From NCBI GenBank assembly GCA_024645105.1, contig JAHEGM010000010.1:1-33916 (forward strand): a DNA stretch of 33,916 bases, in the 5' to 3' direction. This stretch comes from Rhodoluna sp. GTDB lineage: Bacteria > Actinomycetota > Actinomycetes > Actinomycetales > Microbacteriaceae. The position numbers were made by a program, and so were the translations under genes. How positions within the stretch are numbered: the stretch's first letter is position 1; every line of letters begins with the position of its first letter. The notes below the pieces were generated by a model. It made no database searches and was not told the DNA's origin. It worked only from the letters and a program-made list of their open reading frames with translations. Of the stretch, positions 14,603 to 23,160 are shown piece after piece.

Positions 14603-16825
14603 TCACGAGAACTTTCGCACCAATCTTCTGGTGCGCATTAATCGCATTCCTTTTATTGTGCCCACCGCGGCAAAGGAAATTGCCAACGCTCCAAATGCCA
14701 TGGCCGCATAACTTATCCATTGATTATTCGAAACCACAAATGGTTTTGCCGCAGTTGGATTTTGAATCGTGATCTGCGGTTCATTTTCAGAATCAAAAGG
14801 TCGCGATTGGGCAACCGGCTCTAGATCTTCCTGCAGGCTTGGAGTGAACGCGTAGGTAGAAGCTAACGGCGCCAAAGTTGATTCCTCGTAAACCTCAGAT
14901 TCCGCTAGAACATCAACCGGTACTGCCGGTTCGGCAGGTGGTGCCGGTGCCGACGGTGAAGCTGTCGCAGGTGGTTCGGCCGGAGGTGCTGCAGCCGGCG
15001 GAGCGGCCGAAACCGTAGGCGCCGGGCTGGTAATCTGGGCCGGAGTTGGCGTTGGGGTTGGAGCAGGTTGCGCAACCTTGGTGGTTACCGCAGAGGCACG
15101 CACTGTTGCCGGCCCGGTATTGCCCAATGCATCAGAGTACGAATTGGTATTCATCAGCATCTGCACAGTTCCATCACTGCAACCGGTGGTTTCAACTAAG
15201 AATTTCAAGCCAGCGGTAGCTTCAGTAACTGAAACCGTGCAGTTTGACGCCGCACCAATCATCAAGAAATCACTAGCGCTGATGCCGGTTACCGCCTCAC
15301 TGAAATTAATTTCAAATGCCGGGCTCAGATAGCTTGTGCTTTCAGGGGTAACCCAAACACCAACCGGTGCGGTTCTATCAATTAATACTGCCGTGGCAAT
15401 GGTTGGAGCAGCTGGCCCAATATTGCCGGCCAAATCTGAAACTGAGTTTGCAGCCAGGCTAAGTTCAGCGCTGGCGGTATCGGTGCAATTTGTAATATGC
15501 AAAGAGTAGTTTGACTCGCTGCCAGCAATGTTGCCAAGCTGACAACCGGCGCCCTGCAAAGAAAAGTCGGCTGCTGCTAAACCGGTGATCGGCTCAGAGA
15601 AAGTCAGCGCATACTGCAGAGTGGTTGCGGCGTTTGGTGAACTTGGCGCCGTAACTGTGACCTGCGGAGCGATTCTTTCAATCACTACATCGGCAGCCGT
15701 TTTTTCTTGTGCTGGGCCTGCTAAAGCACCGGAGACAGAATTTGAAAGCAGGGTAAGTTTCAACGTGCCCACACCACAACCGGAAACTGTCACCGAATAA
15801 GTTGTTGCACTTCCAGTGATAGAAACCATTGTGCAGGTTGCCGTTGAACCGGTCATCGCAAAATCGGAATTGCTAAGTCCAGTTACTGCTTCGTTGAAGA
15901 CAAGGTTGTAGCTTAACGATGTGGCGTTAGTCAAAGTGTTGCTAGCCGCAAAAGTTGTGACCGATGGCGGCATGGCATAGGTAAGAATTGCCAGCCCGGC
16001 ACCTGATCGGTAGCCACCGGTGTGCGAGACACTGCTGGTTTGAACCGAGTGACTCCAAGAAGAACCACCACCGCCACCGCCAGCATTGGAACAACAGGTG
16101 TCGATATCGGCACCGCCACCGCCACCTCCGTAAAAGCCTCCGCCGCCGCCTCCGCCGCCAGATACATAACTTGAACCGCCAACACCGCCGACGCCAAAGT
16201 CACCCGTGCTGCCCCAGCTGCCACCATTTGGGTAGCCGCCATTACCACCCGATGACTGGGTAGCTCCAGAGCCGCCTTGGCCTTGACCGCTGGTGCCGGC
16301 CGATGCGTTTAGTCCTCCTGCGTTTCCACCGGTACCTCCGCTGAATCCTCCGGACCCACCGCCGCCACCGGCCACAGCGATCCTGTCGTTAATAGAGGTG
16401 GTTGATCTGATATCGGTTGCCCCACCGCCGGAGCCTTCGTCACCGCGGCCGCCGCCGGCATTGCCGCCTCCGTTAAAACCACCGGCTGCTCCAGAGCCCT
16501 GGGCTCCCGCGCCACCAACATAAATGTAGAGCGAGCTGGGTACCGAGGTTAGGTTGCCGGTGACTCGGCCGCCGAGGCCGCCCGATCTTCCGCCCTGAGC
16601 GCCCATCAGATCAAACGAGATGTTTTTAGCACCTGTGGGTGGCGTCCACAAATAGTAATCGCCATTGGCTTCGAAGGTCACGGTGCATGAGGCTCCAACA
16701 CAAACTGGTGTTGGATTGCTGTTCACTGCCCGAACCGATTGTGCAACCAATCCCCCGACCAGCACAGCAAGAATTCCTGCGATCGAGATTAGCTTCGACC
16801 TGAGCTGTGTGTTTTTCTTGTGCAT
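14603..16825 (-). CDS. Large secreted, membrane-anchored glycine-rich protein with three Ig-like repeats
   Basis: A 740-aa predicted surface protein. A basic n-region (MHKKNTQLRSK) and hydrophobic core make a signal peptide, probably cleaved after SVRA near 33. Residues about 50-285 form an ALK/LTK-type glycine-rich domain with the family-typical GGGATDIR and long Gly runs. Three tandem Ig-like repeats follow (about 286-580), each with F(N/S)E(A/P)(V/I)TG(L/I)xxxDF and its own Cys pair. A Pro/Ala/Thr-rich spacer (about 590-650) then leads to a transmembrane helix and the basic tail RTRRLVRKFS. There is no LPXTG. I use the ATG at 16825, since the track's GTG extension runs through the hairpin and DnaA-box region. 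Function unknown; adhesion or envelope structure is likely. Confidence 0.85.
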   Translation of the reverse strand: MHKKNTQLRSKLISIAGILAVLVGGLVAQSVRAVNSNPTPVCVGASCTVTFEANGDYYLWTPPTGAKNISFDLMGAQGGRSGGLGGRVTGNLTSVPSSLYIYVGGAGAQGSGAAGGFNGGGNAGGGRGDEGSGGGATDIRSTTSINDRIAVAGGGGGSGGFSGGTGGNAGGLNASAGTSGQGQGGSGATQSSGGNGGYPNGGSWGSTGDFGVGGVGGSSYVSGGGGGGGGFYGGGGGGADIDTCCSNAGGGGGGSSWSHSVQTSSVSHTGGYRSGAGLAILTYAMPPSVTTFAASNTLTNATSLSYNLVFNEAVTGLSNSDFAMTGSTATCTMVSITGSATTYSVTVSGCGVGTLKLTLLSNSVSGALAGPAQEKTAADVVIERIAPQVTVTAPSSPNAATTLQYALTFSEPITGLAAADFSLQGAGCQLGNIAGSESNYSLHITNCTDTASAELSLAANSVSDLAGNIGPAAPTIATAVLIDRTAPVGVWVTPESTSYLSPAFEINFSEAVTGISASDFLMIGAASNCTVSVTEATAGLKFLVETTGCSDGTVQMLMNTNSYSDALGNTGPATVRASAVTTKVAQPAPTPTPTPAQITSPAPTVSAAPPAAAPPAEPPATASPSAPAPPAEPAVPVDVLAESEVYEESTLAPLASTYAFTPSLQEDLEPVAQSRPFDSENEPQITIQNPTAAKPFVVSNNQWISYAAMAFGALAISFAAVGTIKGMRLMRTRRLVRKFS
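14616..14635 (+). terminator. Hairpin downstream of purU inside the convergent gene
   Basis: CGCACCA, loop ATCTTC, TGGTGCG: a 7-bp perfect stem starting 17 bases after the purU stop, located in the last codons of the convergent glycine-rich gene. There is no clear T-run after it, so termination is tentative. Confidence 0.35.
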
Positions 16826-16836
16826 GTAAAAAGCAA

Positions 16837-16867
16837 ATAACTCCGACAAGAAACTTGTCGGAGTTAT
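16837..16867 (-). terminator. Intrinsic terminator of icd, abutting the next gene's start
   Basis: ATAACTCCGACAAG / CTTGTCGGAGTTAT is a perfect 14-bp stem with a 3-nt loop. On the minus strand it is followed by TTTGCTTTTT, a good U-tract, making a strong intrinsic terminator about 40 nt after the icd stop. The glycine-rich gene's ATG follows the U-tract by only two bases, so the hairpin could also act as an attenuator of that gene. Confidence 0.75.
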
Positions 16868-16872
16868 CCACA
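16864..16872 (+). promoter_or_regulatory. DnaA-box match TTATCCACA
   Basis: An exact match to the strongest classical DnaA box, overlapping the end of the terminator stem. A second box lies 27 bp away in the same orientation. No dnaA, dnaN, rpmH or AT-rich unwinding region is nearby, so this is not an obvious oriC; binding is an inference. Confidence 0.45.
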
Positions 16873-16890
16873 CAGCCCGAGGGCTATAAG

Positions 16891-16899
16891 TTATGCACA
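16891..16899 (+). promoter_or_regulatory. DnaA-box match TTATGCACA
   Basis: Matches the TTATNCACA consensus exactly and has the same orientation as the box at 16864, spaced 27 bp start to start. Between them is a small GCCC-GA-GGGC inverted repeat. It lies eight bases downstream of the icd stop on the minus strand. Confidence 0.4.
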
Positions 16900-16907
16900 G
16901 ATCGTGC

Positions 16908-18125
16908 TTAGGCCATGCGCGCCTGAAGGTTCTCTGCTAGTGAGGCAAGGAACTCGTCTGTGGTCTGGTAAGCCTGGTCCTTGCCAACAAGTGCGGCTAA
17001 GTCCTTGGTCATTTTTCCTGACTCAACGGTCTTTACAATCACGTCTTCTAGAGTCTCGGCAAACTTACGAACCTCAGGAGTGCCATCAATCTCGGCGCGA
17101 GCAATCAATGCACGAGTCCAAGCAAAGATAGATGCAATTGGGTTGGTTGAAGTCTTCTTGCCTGCCTGCCAGTCGCGGTAGTGACGAGTCACGGTACCGT
17201 GCGCAGCCTCTGCAAGAGTGGTCTTGCCGTCAGGTGTGGTTAGCACCGAGGTCATTAGACCAAGTGAACCAAAGCCCTGTGCAACTGTGTCTGACTGAAC
17301 GTCGCCGTCGTAGTTCTTACAAGCCCAAACATAGCCACCCTCCCACTTGAGAGCTGCGGCAACCATGTCGTCAATTAGGCGGTGCTCGTAGGTGATGCCC
17401 GCAGCCTTGAACTTGTCTGCATACTCGGCGTCAAATACTTCCTGGAAGGCATCCTTGAAGGCGCCGTCGTAGGCCTTCAGGATTGTGTTCTTTGTTGAAA
17501 GGTAAACCGGGTAGTTGCGTGACAAACCGTAGTTGAACGATGCACGTGCAAAGTCACGAATTGAATCCATGTAGTTGTACATACCCATTGCCACGCCACC
17601 GTGTTCTGGGTAGTCGGCAATCACGCGAGTTACTGGCTCGCCGCCGTCGGCTGGTGTCCAGGTAATGGTAACCTGACCCTTGCCCGGCACCTTGAAGTCT
17701 GTTGCCTTGTACTGGTCACCGTGTGCGTGACGACCAATGATGATTGGCTTTGTCCAGCCTGGCACCAAGCGAGGAACGTTCGAGATGATGATTGGCTCGC
17801 GGAAAACAACTCCGTCAAGAATGTTTCGGATAGTTCCGTTTGGAGACTTCCACATCTGCTTCAGGTTGAATTCGGTTACACGTGCCTCATCAGGAGTGAT
17901 GGTTGCACACTTCACACCAACGCCGTGCTTGCGGATTGCATGTGCGGCATCGATTGTGATCTGGTCGTTGGTTTCGTCGCGCTTTTCAACCGATAGGTCG
18001 TAGTACTCAAGGTCTACATCTAGAAAAGGGTTAATCAAATTGTCTTTGATGTTCTGCCAGATGATTCTGGTCATTTCGTCGCCGTCTAGCTCGACGATCT
18101 TGCCTACTACCTTGATTTTTGCCAT
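16908..18125 (-). CDS. icd: NADP-dependent isocitrate dehydrogenase, animal/IDH1-type
   Basis: TCA enzyme making 2-oxoglutarate, CO2 and NADPH, probably a homodimer. The 405-aa protein resembles the eukaryotic cytosolic IDH group rather than the E. coli form: [13 protein letters not shown] at the N-terminus, [24 protein letters not shown], and the NADP-binding [13 protein letters not shown] with Arg and His in the positions associated with NADP preference. I moved the start to the ATG at 18125, which has AGGAG six bases upstream; the track's 12 extra residues precede this RBS. It is divergent from the amylase gene; a possible -10, TAGGCT on the minus strand, lies at 18178-18183. A strong terminator follows it. 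Confidence 0.95.
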   Translation of the reverse strand: MAKIKVVGKIVELDGDEMTRIIWQNIKDNLINPFLDVDLEYYDLSVEKRDETNDQITIDAAHAIRKHGVGVKCATITPDEARVTEFNLKQMWKSPNGTIRNILDGVVFREPIIISNVPRLVPGWTKPIIIGRHAHGDQYKATDFKVPGKGQVTITWTPADGGEPVTRVIADYPEHGGVAMGMYNYMDSIRDFARASFNYGLSRNYPVYLSTKNTILKAYDGAFKDAFQEVFDAEYADKFKAAGITYEHRLIDDMVAAALKWEGGYVWACKNYDGDVQSDTVAQGFGSLGLMTSVLTTPDGKTTLAEAAHGTVTRHYRDWQAGKKTSTNPIASIFAWTRALIARAEIDGTPEVRKFAETLEDVIVKTVESGKMTKDLAALVGKDQAYQTTDEFLASLAENLQARMA

Positions 18126-18177
18126 CTGGCGCTCCTGTAATTCGTACTTCTTGGGCCGCATTGCCCAATCAATCTCT

Positions 18178-18201
18178 AGCCTATCGGGCTTGCCCTAGGC
18201 T
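18178..18201. promoter_or_regulatory. Back-to-back -10 elements in imperfect palindrome (icd / amylase)
   Basis: AGCCTA (TAGGCT on the minus strand, for icd) and TAGGCT (plus strand, for the amylase) bracket GGGC-TT-GCCC, forming a 24-bp palindrome with one two-base asymmetry. The plus-strand TAGGCT at 18196-18201 is seven bases before the amylase ATG, fitting a leaderless start. The -35 region of each promoter would overlap the other's -10, so simultaneous use would be hindered. Confidence 0.45.
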
Positions 18202-18208
18202 AAAAGGC

Positions 18209-19615
18209 ATGAAGCGCCTAGCCCTAGTTCTTACCGCCCTCCTAGCCATTACCGGCTGCACAACGACCCCATCGGCAAGCCGTGGAATCTCAAAAAACGA
18301 GGTTGGCTTGCAAATGTTCATGTGGAACTGGGAGTCGGTAGGCAAAGAATGCAAGGCCAATTTGGGTCCGGCGGGCTTTGACTGGGTTCTGGTTATGCCG
18401 CCGCAAAATCACATTGATGTTCCACAGTGGTGGTCACACTATCAGCCGGTTAGTTATGAAATTGAATCACGCTTGGGAACCCGGGAACAGTTTGCTCAGA
18501 TGGTTAGCGACTGCAAAAGCGCGGGCGTAAAAATAATTGCCGATGCCGTAATCAACCACATGGTTGGCATTCGCGCTGGCACCGCCTGGACTGGCGAAAA
18601 GTTTGTGAAGTATTCTCACCCAGGTCTCTACACTTCAGATGACTTTCACCCGGGCCGACTACCAATCGGAAACTGGAGCGACCAGAACCAGATTCAAAAC
18701 TATGAACTGCTTAGTCTTTCTGATTTAGCCACAGAGCAAAATGATGTTCGTGAAAAAATAAGTCGCTACCTAAACGACCTGCTCTCACTTGGTGTCTACG
18801 GATTCCGCATTGACGCGGCAAGACACATTCCGGCAGCTGATTTGCAATGGATCAAAGCCGGCTTACCGGCCAACACCTACTTCTTGCAAGAGGTAGCTGG
18901 TGACGAGCACCCTGACATCACCGAGTACTACGCAACCGGTGACCTTTGGGAATTTGACTGGCCACGAATCATGAAGAAGGCCTTCGGCAACAACCTTGGC
19001 GCAGCCAACCTGCCAAAGCGCCTAAAGAGCGCAAAGCTACTTGACTCAGACAAAACCGTGACAATGGTCACTAACCACGACACCGAACGAAGCGGTGAGG
19101 CCATCACAACCAAAGACGCGATGGTGCAACAGCTGGCCTTCATCTACACGCTGGCATCTACCTACGGCAAGCCAATGATGTACTCGGGTTATTCATTTGA
19201 AGATCGCGATCAAGAGCCGAAGCTACTAAGCGATGGCCGAGTCGCAGATCCGGTTTGCCCGGCAATTGACTCTGTTCCGCAGGCTAGCTACCAAATCCTG
19301 CAGTTCACCTGCCAACACCGCTGGAAGGCAATTGCGGGAATGATTGCTTGGCGAGATGCCGTTGGTGATGCGGAAATCACCGATGCGATTGGCCGCTCTG
19401 GGGTGCTTTCCTTTGGCCGAGGAGCAACCGGTCACATAATTCTTAACGGAACCGATAAGCCGATTGAAACAACCGTGCAAACTCAAATGCCGGCAGGAAT
19501 CTACACCGATGCCATCAGTGGTAAATCAATAACAGTTGATGAAATAGGAAAGTTCACCGTGCAGCTTGAGGCTAAGTCTGCAGCAGCTATTAGTGGAAGA
19601 AGTGACGTTCGTTAG
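18209..19615 (+). CDS. Secreted lipoprotein alpha-amylase (GH13, subfamily 32-like)
   Basis: Hydrolyses alpha-1,4-glucan at the cell surface. The 468-aa protein starts with a lipoprotein signal peptide whose lipobox LLAITGC puts the lipidated Cys at 17. The TIM-barrel motifs follow: DAVINH near 112-117, GFRIDAARH with nucleophile Asp202, LQEVAG with acid/base Glu228 and TNHDTER with Asp291. Segments such as [13 protein letters not shown] and [13 protein letters not shown] resemble Streptomyces secreted amylases. A short C-terminal beta domain ends the protein and no starch-binding module is seen. The ATG at 18209 is chosen over 18119 because the signal peptide starts there and TAGGCT precedes it by seven bases. 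Its last 26 bases overlap the convergent purH gene. Confidence 0.93.
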   Translation: MKRLALVLTALLAITGCTTTPSASRGISKNEVGLQMFMWNWESVGKECKANLGPAGFDWVLVMPPQNHIDVPQWWSHYQPVSYEIESRLGTREQFAQMVSDCKSAGVKIIADAVINHMVGIRAGTAWTGEKFVKYSHPGLYTSDDFHPGRLPIGNWSDQNQIQNYELLSLSDLATEQNDVREKISRYLNDLLSLGVYGFRIDAARHIPAADLQWIKAGLPANTYFLQEVAGDEHPDITEYYATGDLWEFDWPRIMKKAFGNNLGAANLPKRLKSAKLLDSDKTVTMVTNHDTERSGEAITTKDAMVQQLAFIYTLASTYGKPMMYSGYSFEDRDQEPKLLSDGRVADPVCPAIDSVPQASYQILQFTCQHRWKAIAGMIAWRDAVGDAEITDAIGRSGVLSFGRGATGHIILNGTDKPIETTVQTQMPAGIYTDAISGKSITVDEIGKFTVQLEAKSAAAISGRSDVR

Positions 19616-21242
19616 TGAAGTACATGGTGATGCCGCCAGCCTCTGCTGCGGCAATCACCTCTTCATCGCGAACTGAGCCACCGGGCTGAACCACGGCACG
19701 TACGCCGGCATCAATCAAAATCTGCAATCCATCGGCAAACGGGAAGAACGCATCCGAAGCCGCAACTGAACCCTTGGCACGAGACTCGGCACGTTCAACT
19801 GCCAACTTGCAAGAATCAACGCGGTTAACCTGACCCATGCCAACACCAACCGATGCCCCTTCACGGGACAACAAGATTCCGTTTGACTTCACCGCGCGAC
19901 AGGCACGCCAAGCAAACTCAAGTTCCTTCATGGTTTCGGCATCTGCCTTCTTGCCGGTAACTAGCTTCCAGCCCTGTGAGTTGAACTGCGAGAATTCATC
20001 CGGTTGTTGCACCAAAAGACCGCCAGAAATTTGCTTGTACTCAAGTGCTTCACGCGAGTAGTTAGCCGGCAACTCTAGAACGCGCAGGTTCTTCTTCTCA
20101 AGCAGAATACTTAGCGCCTCAATTTCATAAGACGGCGCAATAATTACCTCGGTAAAGATGCTGGCCACTTGCTTTGCCATGGTCACAGTAACCGGGCGGT
20201 TGGTTGCGATCACACCACCAAATGCAGAAACCGGATCGCACATGTGCGCCTTAGCGTGAGCATCGGCGATTACGTCGGCGGTGTTTGGGTCACCAATTGC
20301 TATGCCGCAAGGGTTAGCGTGCTTGATGATGGCAACCGCAGGTTCGTTGAAATCGTAAGCGGCACGAAGGGCGGCATCGGCATCAACGTAGTTGTTATAA
20401 GACATCTCTTTACCGCCAAACTGACGAGCCTGAGCAATGCCGGCAACGCTGCCTTCGCCAGTTGTTCTGTAAAGTGCGGCCGCCTGGTGTGAGTTTTCGC
20501 CGTAGCGCAAAACATTGGCCAGCTGGCCTGCAACCTTGAACTCAGGAGCAAAGCCAGGGTTTGCGTTTTCGATGTCACCCTTTTGACCGGCAGCGCGCTT
20601 CCAGTCACCTTCTAGTTCTGCTGCAAACCAGTTTGCTACCGCCGAGTCATAGCGTGCGGTGTGCGAGAAAGCTGCATAGGCAAGTTCGCGGCGCTGAGCC
20701 AAAGTGGTTCCGCCATCGCGAACGGCGCTAATTATTTCTGAGTACTTGGCTGGGTCAACCACAATTGCCACATTGGCGTGGTTCTTGGCTGAGGCACGAA
20801 CCATTGCAGGACCACCAATGTCAATCTGCTCAACAACAGCATCGCCCTTGGCGCCAGACTGAACGGTCTGCACAAAAGGGTAAAGATTCACCACAACAAG
20901 CTGGAACGCCTCAATGCCCAACTCGGCAAGCTGCTGCTCGTGAGCCACAAGACGCATGTCGGCAAGCAAGCCGCCGTGAACCTTTGGGTGCAGAGTCTTT
21001 ACTCGACCATCAAGTGATTCTGGAAAACCAGTAACCTGCGAAACCTCGGTAACCGCAATGCCTGCGGCTTGTAGCGCGGCGAAGGTTCCACCAGTAGAAA
21101 CAATGTCTACTCCGGCAGCGGCAAGCACCTGGGCCAGTTCTAGCAAACCGGTCTTGTCTGAAACTGAAAGCAGTGCGCGCTTGATTGCAACGCGATCGCG
21201 GTGGCGGTAATCAGCTGGCTTGTGGTCGTTGTGTGCGGCCAT
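19590..21242 (-). CDS. purH: Bifunctional AICAR transformylase / IMP cyclohydrolase
   Basis: Final two steps of de novo IMP synthesis; uses 10-formyl-THF. The N-terminal IMP cyclohydrolase domain (about 20-215) begins with [13 protein letters not shown] and contains [10 protein letters not shown] and [15 protein letters not shown]. The AICAR transformylase domain carries [10 protein letters not shown], the catalytic [15 protein letters not shown] and the C-terminal NERHFFH (normally near TGxRHFRH). At 550 aa it is slightly long because of an N-terminal extension. AAAAGGGG lies seven bases before the ATG. It is last in perM-purN-purH, the mycobacterial order. The conserved C-terminus is read across the 26-base overlap with the amylase, so the overlap is real. 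Confidence 0.96.
   Translation of the reverse strand: MAAHNDHKPADYRHRDRVAIKRALLSVSDKTGLLELAQVLAAAGVDIVSTGGTFAALQAAGIAVTEVSQVTGFPESLDGRVKTLHPKVHGGLLADMRLVAHEQQLAELGIEAFQLVVVNLYPFVQTVQSGAKGDAVVEQIDIGGPAMVRASAKNHANVAIVVDPAKYSEIISAVRDGGTTLAQRRELAYAAFSHTARYDSAVANWFAAELEGDWKRAAGQKGDIENANPGFAPEFKVAGQLANVLRYGENSHQAAALYRTTGEGSVAGIAQARQFGGKEMSYNNYVDADAALRAAYDFNEPAVAIIKHANPCGIAIGDPNTADVIADAHAKAHMCDPVSAFGGVIATNRPVTVTMAKQVASIFTEVIIAPSYEIEALSILLEKKNLRVLELPANYSREALEYKQISGGLLVQQPDEFSQFNSQGWKLVTGKKADAETMKELEFAWRACRAVKSNGILLSREGASVGVGMGQVNRVDSCKLAVERAESRAKGSVAASDAFFPFADGLQILIDAGVRAVVQPGGSVRDEEVIAAAEAGGITMYFTNERHFFH
19626..19659 (+). terminator. Possible amylase terminator within purH
   Basis: GGTGATGCCGC and GCGGCAATCACC pair over 11 bp with one bulged base and an 11-nt loop, starting 10 bases after the amylase stop. 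The downstream sequence TCTTCATC is only weakly T-rich. The bases encode the conserved [12 protein letters not shown] of purH, so coincidence is possible. Confidence 0.25.
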
Positions 21243-21255
21243 GTTGAAGCCCCTT

Positions 21256-21846
21256 TTATTTAACTAGCGATGGAAGGTGGATTTTCTTGGCGGCGATATC
21301 TTTCACGGTTGCAACCAGCAACTCACGTTCTACAACCTTGATGCGTTCGTGCAGGTCGTGTTCGTTATCATCTGCCAAAACCGGCACGGTTGCCGAGGCA
21401 ATGTGCGGTCCGGTGTCAACACCTTCGTCGACAACGTGAATGGTCACCCCGGTTTCTGTGACCTTGGCATCTAGAGCGTCGCGAACCGCGTGCGCTCCAG
21501 GAAATGCTGGCAACAAAGATGGGTGGGTATTAATAAGGTTTGGGGTTAGTGCTGAAACAAAATTGGCTGGCAAAATTTTCATGAAGCCGGCAAGCACAAC
21601 CAGGTCAGGCCTAAAGTGATTCACGTTTGCCAATAGAACGTTTGCCCAGTTTTCACGAGTGTCAAAAGAACCCGGAGAAACCACAAAGGTTGGCACTCCA
21701 AAACGTTCGGCGTGAGCCAGGCCATCGGCCGCGTTATCGGAACCCACGGCAACAATCTTGGCGCCGAAAAGCGGGTTTTCTGTAGCCTCGAGCAGGGACT
21801 TCAGGTTAGAACCTGAACCTGAGATGAGAACTACGATCGATAGCAT
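21256..21846 (-). CDS. purN: Phosphoribosylglycinamide formyltransferase (folate-dependent)
   Basis: Third step of purine synthesis: transfers formyl from 10-formyl-THF to GAR. The 196-aa protein opens with [17 protein letters not shown] (phosphate-binding loop) and has catalytic Asn and His in [17 protein letters not shown] and Asp in [13 protein letters not shown]. The ATG has no SD; TAAACT lies six bases upstream, so this gene may be expressed both leaderless from its own promoter and by read-through from the perM-like gene 24 bases upstream. It is followed by purH after 13 bases. Confidence 0.95.
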   Translation of the reverse strand: MLSIVVLISGSGSNLKSLLEATENPLFGAKIVAVGSDNAADGLAHAERFGVPTFVVSPGSFDTRENWANVLLANVNHFRPDLVVLAGFMKILPANFVSALTPNLINTHPSLLPAFPGAHAVRDALDAKVTETGVTIHVVDEGVDTGPHIASATVPVLADDNEHDLHERIKVVERELLVATVKDIAAKKIHLPSLVK

Positions 21847-21852
21847 TAAGCC

Positions 21853-21858
21853 AGTTTA
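21853..21858 (-). promoter_or_regulatory. Candidate leaderless -10 of purN (TAAACT, 6 nt before ATG)
   Basis: On the minus strand TAAACT-GGCTTA-ATG. It is identical in hexamer to the elements of purU and DUF3817. No ribosome binding site is present between it and the start, which favours a leaderless message. Confidence 0.5.
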
Positions 21859-21870
21859 TCGGTGTGTGAA

Positions 21871-23124
21871 TTATCGCTGAGCCAGCGGGTGGTCTGGCTT
21901 ATCTGGGCGGGCGCTTAGGAAAGCAGCTGGTATCGCTACCGCGGCAACCTCAACAAATAAGACTCCGGCAACAAGCAGTGGGTTTACGCCAACCACCTGC
22001 AAGCGCTCGGGGCCGATGCCACCAGAAGCCAACAGCGCAAGCAAGCCCATCTCGACTGCGGCAACCAAGGCAATTGAAATACCAAGTGTGATGGATGCGC
22101 TCCAGGCTGAGGCAAACTCAAAACGAATTGCGTCGGCGTGACGACGAATCAAAACGGTGGCCACAAATGCGCCCACCAGAGGCACAATCAGCGCTATCAT
22201 TCCAAAGCTCAACTCGCCAATCGGAAGCGCCGAGGTTACAGGTAGGGCTGGCAGTGGGCCAACCAAAGTTGCCACCGGTGAAATCAGCGAACCGGCGCCA
22301 AGTTGGAAGCCCACCCCGGTAAACCAGCTAGCACCCATCACCACAAGATTAGGCAGCACAGCCATTTGGCCCGCGGTGATCATTACTCCGCCCAAGAAAC
22401 TAACCTGCAATCCCTCGTAAAGACGAATTACTTGAATCCAGTTCACGGCAAGCATTATGGCAACAAAAACTGCCGAGACGCCAATCAAAATAACTACCAC
22501 TGCGGTACCAGCGCGAAGTGCCGGTGCGCTTACAGCTCTAATGGCCCAGTGCAAATTATTGAAGCGGCGTTGAGCCCAATCGCGAACCCAGATGCGTTCG
22601 GCCGATTCGGGTAGGGACGCAGCTTCACCAAAGGCCTGGCGCTTTCCCAACAGTGAACCAATTAATACAAAGAATAAAAAGAAAGCCGGCGGAAAGAATG
22701 TGCCCTGCCAGGTAACCGGATATGCAAACTCGTTGTACGCGGCGGTGCTAAGAAAAAGCGATACCCCGCCATAAACCAAAGCACTGGCAACCCAGGCTGG
22801 CCAGAGTTCAATTGCGGTGGTTAGTTTTTTGCCAAGGCGAAATGAAAAATGTGCAATCACTGCACTGAGCCCCAGTGGAATCATGCTGATCACAAATGCC
22901 GGAACCTCAGAGGAACCAAACATTCCTGCCGGCACCACTAAGCGGGTTCCATGCGCCATCATCCAGATGTCTGCAGATGCGCGAAAAGGCACTAGCCATT
23001 CAATGGTTGGATCATTTTCAAAAAGCCAGACCACGGTGAGTGGTGCAAGCAAGATGCCAATGCCAATGCCAGCAACGACTAGCGCCTCAAACGCTGCGAT
23101 AAGAAAAGTGAGTCGACGATTCAA
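21871..23124 (-). CDS. PerM-like polytopic membrane protein (DUF6350)
   Basis: A 417-aa protein with about nine or ten hydrophobic helices and no enzymatic motif that I can see. Position immediately before purN-purH and after sucCD matches the mycobacterial PerM (cell-division-related permease-like) locus, and the helix pattern fits DUF6350; assignment rests mostly on synteny. Features include WMMAHGTRLVVP near 53-64, a cytosolic basic stretch RDWAQRRFNNLHWAIR near 184-199 and a basic C-terminal tail. Translation begins at TTG (23124), with GGGGGAG ten bases upstream. In Mycobacterium PerM supports division under stress; transfer of that role here is inference. Confidence 0.75.
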   Translation of the reverse strand: MNRRLTFLIAAFEALVVAGIGIGILLAPLTVVWLFENDPTIEWLVPFRASADIWMMAHGTRLVVPAGMFGSSEVPAFVISMIPLGLSAVIAHFSFRLGKKLTTAIELWPAWVASALVYGGVSLFLSTAAYNEFAYPVTWQGTFFPPAFFLFFVLIGSLLGKRQAFGEAASLPESAERIWVRDWAQRRFNNLHWAIRAVSAPALRAGTAVVVILIGVSAVFVAIMLAVNWIQVIRLYEGLQVSFLGGVMITAGQMAVLPNLVVMGASWFTGVGFQLGAGSLISPVATLVGPLPALPVTSALPIGELSFGMIALIVPLVGAFVATVLIRRHADAIRFEFASAWSASITLGISIALVAAVEMGLLALLASGGIGPERLQVVGVNPLLVAGVLFVEVAAVAIPAAFLSARPDKPDHPLAQR

Positions 23125-23160
23125 GACGAAACACTCCCCCTAGCGCGATGCAAAAACGGT

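Noticed and set aside
14709-14717. TTATCCATT resembling a DnaA box
   Set aside because: Two mismatches in the last three bases and inside coding sequence; not counted with the two perfect boxes.
15931-16523. Pro/His/Arg-rich ORFs on the plus strand and Ala/Val-rich ORFs on the minus strand
   Set aside because: They are other-frame readings of the Gly-codon runs of the surface protein, with no independent support.
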